6,005 nt of DNA from an uncultured beta proteobacterium (GTDB lineage Bacteria > Pseudomonadota > Gammaproteobacteria > Burkholderiales > Rhodocyclaceae). The notes beneath the pieces were generated by a model, which saw only the letters and a program-made list of their open reading frames with translations, did no database searches and was not told the DNA's origin. Position numbers and translations under genes: made by a program. The DNA lies in NCBI GenBank assembly GCA_903930395.1, contig CAIYYE010000234.1, positions 1 to 6,005 of the forward strand. Reading direction: 5' to 3'. Every line of letters begins with the position of its first letter. Position 1 is the stretch's first letter. Below are positions 1-5,656 of this stretch, in pieces.

Positions 1-242
1 AGTTGCGAGTCCCGCGTATTGAGGTAGATCGCCGATCCGCCGAGCTGCTGCATGCCGGCCTCGAAAGACAGGCGCGTGCGCGTGCTGGCCTTCTCGAAAA
101 TCATCACCAGCGTGCGGTCGGAGAGCGGCCAGTACTTCTGGTAGGACTTGAACTGGTTCTTGATCCAGCGCGTCCGCTCGAAAACGTACTCAAGCTCGTC
201 GCGCGTGAAATCCTTGAACTGCAGAAAATGTTTGATCGCCAT
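1..242 (-). CDS. argF: Ornithine carbamoyltransferase, N-terminal part (3' end off window)
   Basis: Cytosolic enzyme that transfers the carbamoyl group of carbamoyl phosphate to ornithine, giving citrulline in arginine biosynthesis. Eighty codons are visible, starting MAIKHFLQFKDFTRDEL. Residues 50-61 (EKASTRTRLSFE) hold the carbamoyl-phosphate-binding S-x-R-T-R motif of the transcarbamoylase family at residues 53-57, and the following GMQQLGGSA is also typical of this N-terminal domain. The ornithine-binding domain lies beyond the left edge. The ATG sits 3 nt after the argD stop codon (TAA ATC ATG on the minus strand), so the two genes should be one operon with coupled translation. Nothing in the visible part is broken. 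Assignment to anabolic argF rather than a catabolic arcB paralogue rests on the argD neighbour. Confidence 0.93.
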   Translation of the reverse strand, partial: MAIKHFLQFKDFTRDELEYVFERTRWIKNQFKSYQKYWPLSDRTLVMIFEKASTRTRLSFEAGMQQLGGSAIYLNTRDSQ

Positions 243-245
243 GAT

Positions 246-1418
246 TTAGGCCGCCAGAAATTCCTTGATGAGGGGAACACAACGATCCACCAGCTCCCGG
301 GCATCATTTTCACTGAAAATCAGCGGCGGCAGGAAGCGGATCACCTTGTCGGCCGTCACATTGATCAGCAGCCCGGCGGCCAGCGCCTTGCCGACCAGTT
401 CGCCACACGGCCGATCCAGTTCGACACCGATCATCAAACCGTGGCCGCGAATATCGACCAGGCCGGCAACGCCCGCCAGCGCCTCGGCAAACAGCGAGCG
501 GATCAGCGCGCCGATACATTCCGCATGGGCCATCAGGCCGTCGGCTTCGATGGTGGCGATGGTCGTCAAGGCAGCGGCAGACACCAGCGGGTTGCCGCCA
601 AACGTCGAGCCATGATTGCCCGGCCCGAACAGCCCGGCTGCCTTGCCGCCGGCCATGCAGGCACCAATCGGCACACCCGAGCCGAGGCCCTTGGCCAGCG
701 TGGCGATATCCGGCTGAATCCCGGCATGCTGATAGCCAAACCACTTGCCCGTGCGTGCCATGCCGCACTGCACTTCGTCGCAGATCATCAACCAGCCATG
801 CTCGTCGCACAACTGGCGCAGCGCCCGCTGGTAATCCAGTGAAGCCAGGTGAATGCCGCCCTCGCCCTGGATCACCTCGAACATCACGGCGACGATATTC
901 TTGTTGTGCTCGGCCACCGCCTTGATGGCTTCGAGATCATCGTAGGGAACCCGGACAAAGCCCGACACCAGCGGCTCGAAGCCTGCCTGTGCCTTGCGGT
1001 TGCCGGTGGCGGAGAGGGTCGCCATGGTCCGACCATGGAAAGCCTTTTCCATGACGATGATGGTCGGGTTCTCGATGCCCTTCTTGTGACCGTAGAAACG
1101 CGCCAGCTTGATGGCGCCTTCGTTGGCTTCGGCACCGGAGTTGGAGAAAAAGATCTCCTGCATGCCGGAAATCTCAGCCAGCTTGTCAGCCAGCATTTCC
1201 TGCTCGCGAATGCGATAAAGATTGGAGGTGTGCAACATGCGTCCGGCCTGCGCGGCAATCGCCGCGACCAGCTTGGGATGGGCATGACCCAGGGTGGAAA
1301 CGGCAATCCCGGACAAGGCATCCAGGTATTCCTTACCCTCGGTATCGGTAATCCGGGCACCCTGACCGTGACTGAAAGTCACCGGCAACCGGGCATAGGT
1401 ATTCATGACATGCGACAT
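246..1418 (-). CDS. argD: Acetylornithine aminotransferase (PLP-dependent, class III)
   Basis: Converts N-acetylglutamate 5-semialdehyde plus glutamate to N-acetylornithine in the cytosol, using pyridoxal phosphate. The 390-residue protein has normal family length. Visible class III landmarks are FSNSGAEANE at 91-100 (phosphate-binding SGAEA), FHGR at 127-130, the acidic ICDEVQ segment at 212-217 with Asp214 expected to contact the PLP ring nitrogen, and TLAKGLGSG with Lys243 as the likely Schiff-base lysine. HGSTFGGNP at 269-277 is also typical. I chose the ATG at 1418 because a GGGG purine run lies 7 nt upstream and MNTYARLP follows at once. The frame extends 22 codons further up, to an ATG at 1484, but that part would translate a hairpin-forming leader and looks non-coding. 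argF follows after 3 nt. Some ArgD enzymes also act as succinyldiaminopimelate aminotransferases (DapC), which cannot be excluded here. Confidence 0.95.
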   Translation of the reverse strand: MSHVMNTYARLPVTFSHGQGARITDTEGKEYLDALSGIAVSTLGHAHPKLVAAIAAQAGRMLHTSNLYRIREQEMLADKLAEISGMQEIFFSNSGAEANEGAIKLARFYGHKKGIENPTIIVMEKAFHGRTMATLSATGNRKAQAGFEPLVSGFVRVPYDDLEAIKAVAEHNKNIVAVMFEVIQGEGGIHLASLDYQRALRQLCDEHGWLMICDEVQCGMARTGKWFGYQHAGIQPDIATLAKGLGSGVPIGACMAGGKAAGLFGPGNHGSTFGGNPLVSAAALTTIATIEADGLMAHAECIGALIRSLFAEALAGVAGLVDIRGHGLMIGVELDRPCGELVGKALAAGLLINVTADKVIRFLPPLIFSENDARELVDRCVPLIKEFLAA

Positions 1419-1428
1419 GAGGCAACCC

Positions 1429-1459
1429 CAAAAAACGAAAACGGCGGCCATTGCCGCCG
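1429..1459 (-). terminator. Terminator-like hairpin with T-tract in the argD leader
   Basis: A perfect 7-bp GC stem (1442-1448 with 1453-1459, four-base loop) is followed on the minus strand by TTTTCGTTTTTT. This is the form of an intrinsic terminator, but it ends about 10 nt before the argD start rather than after a gene. No minus-strand gene lies between it and the candidate argD promoter, so if functional it would act as an attenuator or limit argD expression. The structure is seen directly; its role is inferred. Confidence 0.45.
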
Positions 1460-1513
1460 GAACAATTGCCAGCTCACCGGGCATTGCATCCCGAAAGAGC
1501 GGCAGAAGCCTGA

Positions 1514-1542
1514 ATTTTAGGCGAAAAGCCCCGCCTTGTATA
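1514..1542 (-). promoter_or_regulatory. Candidate sigma-70 promoter for argD-argF
   Basis: On the minus strand a TATACA hexamer (1537-1542, 4/6 to TTGACA) is separated by 17 nt from TAAAAT (1514-1519, 5/6 to TATAAT). Transcription would begin near 1507, giving a leader of roughly 90 nt that includes the hairpin at 1442-1459. The match is moderate, and no clear ArgR box was recognised. Confidence 0.35.
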
Positions 1543-1592
1543 GAACGGCAAAATCCGGCGCCCTCGCCTGCATTGGCGGCGATGCGCCATAA

Positions 1593-1623
1593 TTATGGAA
1601 AGACATCGGGCATCTGCTAGAAT
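1593..1623 (+). promoter_or_regulatory. Extended -10 promoter for the DUF3579-like gene
   Basis: TGCTAGAAT at 1615-1623 combines an extended -10 TGN with TAGAAT (5/6 to TATAAT). The -35 region around 1593-1600 is poor, as often seen with extended -10 promoters. Transcription would start near 1630, about 40 nt before the ATG at 1669. It faces away from the argD promoter. Confidence 0.45.
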
Positions 1624-1668
1624 TCGCCCCACGCAAGGTCGCATCGCCCGCAAACGCAGAGTAGAACA

Positions 1669-1971
1669 ATGACAACTATAGACTCGACCACATTCATCAT
1701 TGTTGGCCTCACCAAACAAGGCAAGAAATTTCGCCCCAGCGACTGGGCAGAACGCCTGTGCGGCGTCATGTCCGCCTTCGGTGCCGAACGCAAGATGAAA
1801 TACTCCCCCTACGTCGGCCCCGGCGACTACAACGGTGAAAAAGCTGTCTTCGTCGACGGCCGCCTTGGCGAAATCGAGCCGATGGCCTACCGCTTCATGC
1901 TCAACTTCGCGCAGGACAACGACCTGCAGATCATTGACGGCGTTTGCTCGCTGGAAGACAAGAAGAAGTAA
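1669..1971 (+). CDS. Small conserved protein of unknown function, DUF3579-like
   Basis: A 100-residue soluble protein starting MTTIDSTTFIIVGLTKQGKKF and ending SLEDKKK. It has no signal peptide or membrane segment. I recognise it from memory as the DUF3579 family, found mainly in betaproteobacteria, for which I know no established function; a Pfam search for PF12112 would confirm or refute this. Visible features are an alternating strand/helix pattern, an RPSDWAERLCGVMSAFG segment at 22-38, a central KYSPYVGPGDYNG at 44-56, and a highly charged Lys-rich C-terminus. The ATG at 1669 is preceded by only a weak purine stretch (GCAGAGTAG). The gene diverges from argDF and converges on rpsT. It appears to be a single-gene transcript with its own extended -10 promoter and a terminator shared with rpsT. 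Confidence 0.75.
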   Translation: MTTIDSTTFIIVGLTKQGKKFRPSDWAERLCGVMSAFGAERKMKYSPYVGPGDYNGEKAVFVDGRLGEIEPMAYRFMLNFAQDNDLQIIDGVCSLEDKKK

Positions 1972-1994
1972 AAGCGGCAAAACAAACCCCGGAA

Positions 1995-2023
1995 ATAAAA
2001 AAGGCGCCCGAGGGCGCCATTTT
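1995..2023. terminator. Bidirectional intrinsic terminator between the DUF3579-like gene and rpsT
   Basis: GGCGCC (2003-2008) and GGCGCC (2013-2018) form a 6-bp stem around a CGAG loop. The stem is preceded by AAAAAA and followed by ATTTT, so A-T pairs extend it. Read on the minus strand it ends in TTTTTTATTT, a strong terminator 25 nt after the rpsT stop. Read on the plus strand the T run is shorter, so it is probably a weaker terminator for the DUF3579-like gene, whose stop lies 31 nt before the stem. Confidence 0.8.
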
Positions 2024-2043
2024 CATGGGAGCGTCTAGCTCGA

Positions 2044-2313
2044 TCAGGCAGCAGCAAGTGCCTTGATCTGAGCGGACAGACGGCTCTTGGTGCGGGAAGC
2101 CTTGTTCTTGTGAACAATCTTCTTGTCGGCAATGCGGTCAAGCACTGCGACGGACTGCTGGAAGACGCCTTGAGCGGCGGCTTTGTCACCCGCTTCGATC
2201 GCCTGACGAACGCGCTTGATAGCGGTACGCAGGGTCGAACGCAGGCTGGCGTTATGGGAACGCTGCACGTCAGCTTGACGGGCGCGCTTGCGGGCTTGTG
2301 CGCTGTTGGCCAT
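2044..2313 (-). CDS. rpsT: 30S ribosomal protein S20
   Basis: Binds 16S rRNA in the body of the small ribosomal subunit early in 30S assembly. The 89-residue, very basic protein begins [13 protein letters not shown] and continues with [13 protein letters not shown] and a C-terminal [16 protein letters not shown] block, which are the standard S20 features. Length is normal for the family and the protein should be almost entirely helical. The ATG is supported by an AAGAGA ribosome binding site 6 nt upstream. It is a single-gene unit with its own promoter at 2343-2371 and a terminator at 1995-2023. The track of basic residues and Ala-rich tail match the S20 of other betaproteobacteria as I remember them. 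Confidence 0.97.
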   Translation of the reverse strand: MANSAQARKRARQADVQRSHNASLRSTLRTAIKRVRQAIEAGDKAAAQGVFQQSVAVLDRIADKKIVHKNKASRTKSRLSAQIKALAAA

Positions 2314-2342
2314 GTGAAATCTCTTACATTCAAAAGCCCAAG

Positions 2343-2371
2343 ACTATAAACCAATGACAATTCAAAAACAA
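2343..2371 (-). promoter_or_regulatory. Candidate sigma-70 promoter for rpsT
   Basis: On the minus strand TTGTTT (2366-2371) and TATAGT (2343-2348, 5/6 to TATAAT) are spaced by exactly 17 nt. Transcription would begin around 2336, about 23 nt before the rpsT ATG. The -10 and the spacing are good; the -35 matches only its TTG half. Confidence 0.55.
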
Positions 2372-2419
2372 GACTTTTTGGAAACTCTGTAAGCACGACC
2401 AGTTATCCCAAATTTTCTA

Positions 2420-2428
2420 CCGTACGTC
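2420..2428 (+). promoter_or_regulatory. AlgR-like box 1 upstream of the minor pilin operon
   Basis: CCGTACGTC differs by one base from CCGTTCGTC, the binding consensus I recall for the LytTR-type response regulator AlgR of Pseudomonas aeruginosa. AlgR is known there to activate the fimU-pilVWXY1Y2E operon. The site lies 58 nt before the pilE-like start codon. Use of the same box in this organism is inferred. Confidence 0.4.
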
Positions 2429-2450
2429 TTCGATGCCGCCATACGCTCTC

Positions 2451-2458
2451 ACGAACGG
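2451..2458 (-). promoter_or_regulatory. AlgR-like box 2 upstream of the minor pilin operon
   Basis: The minus strand reads CCGTTCGT, identical to the eight-base core of the AlgR consensus. It faces the first box, and the outer edges of the two are 39 nt apart. It ends 15 nt before the ribosome binding site, so it is close to or inside the core promoter. No convincing -10/-35 pair was seen nearby, which fits an activator-dependent promoter but does not prove one. Confidence 0.42.
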
Positions 2459-2473
2459 CTAAAGTTGCAACAT

Positions 2474-2481
2474 AAAGGAGG
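2474..2481 (+). promoter_or_regulatory. Strong Shine-Dalgarno that fixes the pilE-like start
   Basis: AAAGGAGG lies 4 nt before the ATG at 2486. This nearly perfect anti-16S match selects 2486 over an in-frame TTG at 2465, which lies upstream of the site and cannot use it. It is much stronger than the sites of the downstream pilin genes, which may rely on translational coupling. Confidence 0.85.
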
Positions 2482-2485
2482 CATC

Positions 2486-2932
2486 ATGAATTATTCCCGT
2501 TTGACGTACACAAGGCGCTCGCTCAACAAGCCGCATTCGGGCTTTACGTTGATCGAGCTAATGATCGTGGTAGCCATTCTGGGGATTCTGGCCTCTGTGG
2601 CGCTTCCGGCGTACCGGGAATATGTCATTCGCGGAAAACTCCCACAAGCGACATCTGGACTTTCTGAAATGCGGACGAGGGCCGAGCAGTATTTCGCCGA
2701 CAACAGGACGTATGTTGGATTTACGTGCCCGTTACCGGCCCAGGCAAGCAGCTTCAACTTTGCCTGCAGCGACCTGACGGCAACCACTTATACAATCACT
2801 GCCACCGGAAACGGCGACGTATCAGGTTTCACCTATGCCGTTGACCAATCAAATGCCCGCACCTCCAGCAGTTCGCACTGGGGCCAGAGCGGAATCACCT
2901 GCTGGATGCTGAGGAAAGACGGAACATGCTGA
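2486..2932 (+). CDS. pilE: PilE-like type IV (minor) pilin
   Basis: A 148-residue prepilin and first gene of the pilus operon. After a basic 19-residue leader, prepilin peptidase (PilD) would cut between Gly19 and Phe20 in SGFTLIELM; the mature Glu5 is Glu24. The hydrophobic helix ([17 protein letters not shown]) then anchors the protein in the inner membrane until assembly and packs into the fibre core. The region after it, with [14 protein letters not shown] and a C-terminal [10 protein letters not shown], is typical of the PilE-like pilins encoded with pilVWX. Cys139 and Cys148 form a likely C-terminal disulfide, and Cys81 and Cys94 may form a second. Its position with the minor pilin genes argues for a minor, tip-complex subunit rather than the major pilin. 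The last codons overlap the fimT start (ATGCTGA). Confidence 0.88.
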   Translation: MNYSRLTYTRRSLNKPHSGFTLIELMIVVAILGILASVALPAYREYVIRGKLPQATSGLSEMRTRAEQYFADNRTYVGFTCPLPAQASSFNFACSDLTATTYTITATGNGDVSGFTYAVDQSNARTSSSSHWGQSGITCWMLRKDGTC

Positions 2933-3483
2933 CGAGCCACAAGCGCCACGATGGGTTTACGCTCATTGAAGCCATGGTGGTCATGGCGATCATCGCCATT
3001 ATCATGGTCGTTGGGGTCCCCACCCTGCAAAACTGGATAATTTCGCAGCAGGTCAAAGCCAAGACAGACGCCATACTCAACGGCATGCAATTGGCCCGCT
3101 CGGAAGCCATCAGGCGGAACGCACGTATCCACCTGATCATCTCCGACGACAGCAGCTGGTCTGTCGGTTGCGTAACCGTCGTTGCCGACGCCGACGGCGA
3201 CGGAATCGCCGAATGCCCCGGCACCATTCAGTCAAAATCCACCAATGAGGCAGGAACCGTCGATCAACTGACGCTACTACCTGTCGGAGCAACCCGGGCG
3301 ACCTTTAATGGCGTCGGAACGCTCAGCCCAAATGCCGACGGTTCAGCCAGCCTGTCACAGGTAGACATTTCGAAATCAGGTGGAGCAGCCTCTGCAAATC
3401 GCAGAGTTCTGCTCACCCCAGGTGGGCAATCGCGCGTCTGCGACCCTGCAATTTCAACAACCGGAGCACCAGAAAAATGCTGA
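2926..3483 (+). CDS. fimT: FimT/GspH-family minor pseudopilin
   Basis: A 185-residue prepilin with a short leader cut after Gly10 ([12 protein letters not shown]), Glu at mature position 5 and a hydrophobic helix rich in Ile and Val ([12 protein letters not shown]). The following [17 protein letters not shown] segment at 52-68 and the C-terminal [12 protein letters not shown] at 161-172 are the usual FimT/GspH/FimU landmarks. The globular domain is expected to sit in the pilus-tip initiation complex; FimT relatives in some bacteria bind DNA for natural transformation, which cannot be judged here. Residues 88-97 ([10 protein letters not shown]) form an acidic loop resembling a calcium-binding loop, and there are four cysteines (82, 97, 172, 185). 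A GAGG site lies 11 nt before the ATG. The start overlaps the upstream stop by 7 nt, and its own stop overlaps pilV in the same way. Confidence 0.87.
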   Translation: MLTSHKRHDGFTLIEAMVVMAIIAIIMVVGVPTLQNWIISQQVKAKTDAILNGMQLARSEAIRRNARIHLIISDDSSWSVGCVTVVADADGDGIAECPGTIQSKSTNEAGTVDQLTLLPVGATRATFNGVGTLSPNADGSASLSQVDISKSGGAASANRRVLLTPGGQSRVCDPAISTTGAPEKC

Positions 3484-3911
3484 AACCGGCTAGTTATCCG
3501 CAACAGCAACAATCAGGCTTTTTGCTCATTGAAGCCTTGGTTGCCATCCTGATTTTTTCGCTTGGCGTCATCGCGCTGATCGGCTTTCAGTCGATCGCCA
3601 TCGGCCAGTCGATCAATGGAAAATATCGGACAGAAGCGAGTTACCTGGCCAATAGCCTCATCGGCCAGATGATGGTCGACAAGGGAAATTTCACCGGCTA
3701 CAACGGCACTGTCGGGACAGCATCAGGGCGAATCAGCTGGAATACACAGGTCGCCAATGCACTCCCCAGCGGGAGCGGCACCGTCACGGTCGTGCCGAAC
3801 ACGACCGCCTTGAACACACCGCAAGTGGTCACTGTGACGGTCAACTGGCAGAACCCTGATGACGCCAGTGCGCACAATCACACCACAATCTCCCAGATCG
3901 TTTTTCAATAA
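3477..3911 (+). CDS. pilV: Type IV pilus minor pilin PilV
   Basis: A 144-residue prepilin. The leader [14 protein letters not shown] ends at the prepilin peptidase site Gly14|Phe15, with Glu19 as mature Glu5 in FLLIEALVA. The helix contains IFSLGVIALIGFQS, and the downstream YRTEASYLANSLIGQM is a PilV hallmark. The C-terminal part has the expected pattern of a Trp in ISWN, a proline/glycine turn (LPSGSG), and a final VTVTVNWQ strand. In Pseudomonas PilV belongs to the minor-pilin complex with PilW and PilX that primes fibre assembly and displays PilY1; the gene order here supports the same role. No cysteines are present, unlike the neighbouring pilins. GGAG lies 10 nt upstream of the ATG, and the start overlaps the fimT stop. 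Length is at the short end for the family. Confidence 0.9.
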   Translation: MLKPASYPQQQQSGFLLIEALVAILIFSLGVIALIGFQSIAIGQSINGKYRTEASYLANSLIGQMMVDKGNFTGYNGTVGTASGRISWNTQVANALPSGSGTVTVVPNTTALNTPQVVTVTVNWQNPDDASAHNHTTISQIVFQ

Positions 3912-3914
3912 GCC

Positions 3915-5024
3915 ATGAAAAAATCCACGCACCCATCACAGAGGGGCTTCAGTCTGGTTGAGCTCATGGTCGGCATTACCGTCGCCCTGATCGGCCTGCT
4001 GATCATCACCGGCGTTCTAATCAACTCCAGCCGCCAGAAGCAGACGACCTCCAGTGGCGCCGATGCACAAACAGCTGGATCGGTTGCCGCATACATGCTT
4101 GAGCGTGATATCCGCATGGCAGGATTTGGCGTGAACTTCTCGTCAATGCTTGGATGCACCATCCATGGCTATGATGAAAGAAGTACGCCGGCCAGAAGCT
4201 TTTCCTTTACCAACAATCCAATAGAAATCGTTGCTGGGTCAGCGACCACTTCTGACAGCCTGACGATAACCTACGGCAACGCCGATTCAGGCATGGGCGG
4301 GCCCCGCCTGACGCAATCTCACACAGGTGACGACACGAACTATAAAGTCGACAACCGTTTTGGCTTCCATGAGGGCAACGTCATTGTCATCTCCGAAGAC
4401 GGGGTAGACAACGATGGAGATGGCATCGACGACTGCACGCTGGCCCAGGTCACGGGCGTCCCAAGCGCATCGGGGCAGACCGACAACATCGTTCACACGA
4501 GCGGCAACTTCACCAACGTTTTTGGCGTCAGCACGCCATCGCGCTACAACAAGCCAGGCGGCCTGGGCATTCCCTACACAACCAAGGCCAAGGTTTATAA
4601 CCTCGGGGATTTACCGGCCAACAAAACTTTTGCGATTGCCAATGGCGAATTGACCCTCATTGATTCGATGCGCTCAACAACGGCACAAAGTGTCGCTGAA
4701 AATATCGTCTTTCTCCGAGCCCAGTACGGCAAGGATACCAACAGCGATGGCACCGTCGATACTTTCGATCAGACCGCCCCAAGCTCAGCCAACGGCTGGA
4801 AACAGGTGACTGCCATCAGATTCGCCATCGCCGCCCGAAGTCACAACCGTGAAACCGAAATGGTGACTGCTACGCCACTTACCTTGCTGCCCTCGATCAC
4901 ACTCCCCAGCGGGGCGACCATCGCGGCCCAGACGCTGGCCTTGAGCGATGAAAATCGCCACTACCGTTACAAGGTTTACAGCGCCTTCGTGCCACTGCGC
5001 AATCAAATCTGGGTGCCAGAATGA
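3915..5024 (+). CDS. pilW: Type IV pilus assembly protein PilW (large minor pilin)
   Basis: A 369-residue prepilin, the largest pilin of the operon. Cleavage is expected at Gly11|Phe12 (RGFSLVELMV) with Glu16 as mature Glu5, followed by a hydrophobic helix (ITVALIGLLIITGVLI). MLERDIRMAGFG at 61-72 is a PilW signature, as is the late AENIVFLRAQYGKDTNSDG region at 261-279. Two acidic loops resemble calcium-binding loops: residues 165-174 (DNDGDGIDDC) and the EF-hand-like 274-285 (DTNSDGTVDTFD). Only Cys81 and Cys174 are present and could form a disulfide. The C-terminal RYKVYSAFVPLRN is typical of PilW. The gene starts 3 nt after the pilV stop with only a weak ribosome binding site, so translation probably depends on pilV. 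Its last codon overlaps pilX (ATGA). Role: tip complex with PilV and PilX. Confidence 0.92.
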   Translation: MKKSTHPSQRGFSLVELMVGITVALIGLLIITGVLINSSRQKQTTSSGADAQTAGSVAAYMLERDIRMAGFGVNFSSMLGCTIHGYDERSTPARSFSFTNNPIEIVAGSATTSDSLTITYGNADSGMGGPRLTQSHTGDDTNYKVDNRFGFHEGNVIVISEDGVDNDGDGIDDCTLAQVTGVPSASGQTDNIVHTSGNFTNVFGVSTPSRYNKPGGLGIPYTTKAKVYNLGDLPANKTFAIANGELTLIDSMRSTTAQSVAENIVFLRAQYGKDTNSDGTVDTFDQTAPSSANGWKQVTAIRFAIAARSHNRETEMVTATPLTLLPSITLPSGATIAAQTLALSDENRHYRYKVYSAFVPLRNQIWVPE

Positions 5025-5647
5025 TGATGACCTTCTCTCTCCGCCCGCAGCAGCAAAGTGGATTCGTCCTGATCACATCCCTGATCATTTTGCTGGCCAT
5101 GACTTTACTGGGCATCGCCCTTGTACGAAGCATCGATACGGCGACACTGGTGTCCAACAACCTTGGCTTCCGCCAAAGTGCGCTTGCTTCGGCTGACCGG
5201 GGCACGGAAGCTGCGGCGACCTGGATAAACGCCAACAAAGCTGCATTGACAGCCGACAGTCCGAACGCTGGTTACTACGCGACCGAACAGGCCGGGACAG
5301 ATTTTACGGGGCAAACCACGGCCAGCACCGCCGACGATGTCGACTGGACTGGCGCAGGGGGGAATCGCCGGGCTTTCGTCATTGCCGGTACAGACACTGC
5401 CGGAAACAGCAGCGCCTACATCATCCAGCGCATGTGCAATCAGTCCGGCGCCTTCTCCCCCAGTGGCGGCATCCAGTGCGCCACAACCTCAAGCAGCGTC
5501 ACCAGTGGCGGCTCCAAAGGAGGCGTCCAGTACGGCAGCTACGCAATTTCTGGCAAGGCAATGATTCATTACCGGATAACAACACGGACCCGTGGCCCGA
5601 AAAACACGACCAGTTATATCCAGACCACCGTTCTTGTTGAGTACTAG
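5021..5647 (+). CDS. pilX: Type IV pilus assembly protein PilX
   Basis: A 208-residue pilin-like protein. The leader MMMTFSLRPQQQSG ends at Gly14|Phe15, and the hydrophobic helix reads FVLITSLIILLAMTLLGIAL. Mature position 5 is Thr19, not Glu. A non-Glu residue at this position is known for GspK, the PilX counterpart in type II secretion, and suits a subunit at the very tip that needs no partner ahead of it. The RSIDTATLVSNNLGFRQSALASAD stretch at 36-59 and the C-terminal MIHYRITTRTRGPKNTTS at 181-198 are standard for PilX. Cys139 and Cys153 may pair. Three consecutive ATG codons (5021, 5024, 5027) are possible starts; the first gives the classic ATGA overlap with the pilW stop. No strong ribosome binding site is seen, which supports translational coupling. 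Confidence 0.9.
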   Translation: MMMTFSLRPQQQSGFVLITSLIILLAMTLLGIALVRSIDTATLVSNNLGFRQSALASADRGTEAAATWINANKAALTADSPNAGYYATEQAGTDFTGQTTASTADDVDWTGAGGNRRAFVIAGTDTAGNSSAYIIQRMCNQSGAFSPSGGIQCATTSSSVTSGGSKGGVQYGSYAISGKAMIHYRITTRTRGPKNTTSYIQTTVLVEY

Positions 5648-5650
5648 GAG
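5646..5650 (+). promoter_or_regulatory. Ribosome binding site of pilY1
   Basis: AGGAG, partly overlapping the pilX stop codon (TAG at 5645-5647), lies 6 nt before the ATG at 5657. It is the strongest site in the operon after that of the first gene and fixes the pilY1 start. Confidence 0.75.
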
Positions 5651-5656
5651 ACCCAC

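Noticed and set aside
1419..1484. 22-codon N-terminal extension of argD to an ATG at 1484
   Set aside because: ArgD proteins normally begin near MNTYARLP. The extension would encode a hydrophobic stretch over a hairpin and T-tract, and the start at 1418 has a purine run at the right distance.
3..1520. Long plus-strand open frames (3-842 and 849-1520) opposite argF and argD
   Set aside because: They are antisense to two clearly recognised genes, have no recognisable protein features, and run across the argD-argF boundary. High GC makes such frames common.
1474..1980. Minus-strand open frame covering the DUF3579-like gene
   Set aside because: It is antisense to a better supported gene and runs through the divergent promoter region and shared intergenic sequence without recognisable features.
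2379..2394. Possible sigma-54 promoter (TGGAAAC...AAGC) for the pilus operon
   Set aside because: The GG and GC elements are 11 nt apart rather than the required 10, and the downstream element lacks TTGC.
1887..2396. Minus-strand open frame overlapping rpsT and its terminator
   Set aside because: It is out of frame with rpsT, which is unmistakable, and would read through the terminator hairpin.
2465..2485. Alternative TTG start for the pilE-like gene
   Set aside because: It lies upstream of the AAAGGAGG site, so that site can only serve the ATG at 2486. The added residues would encode the ribosome binding site itself.
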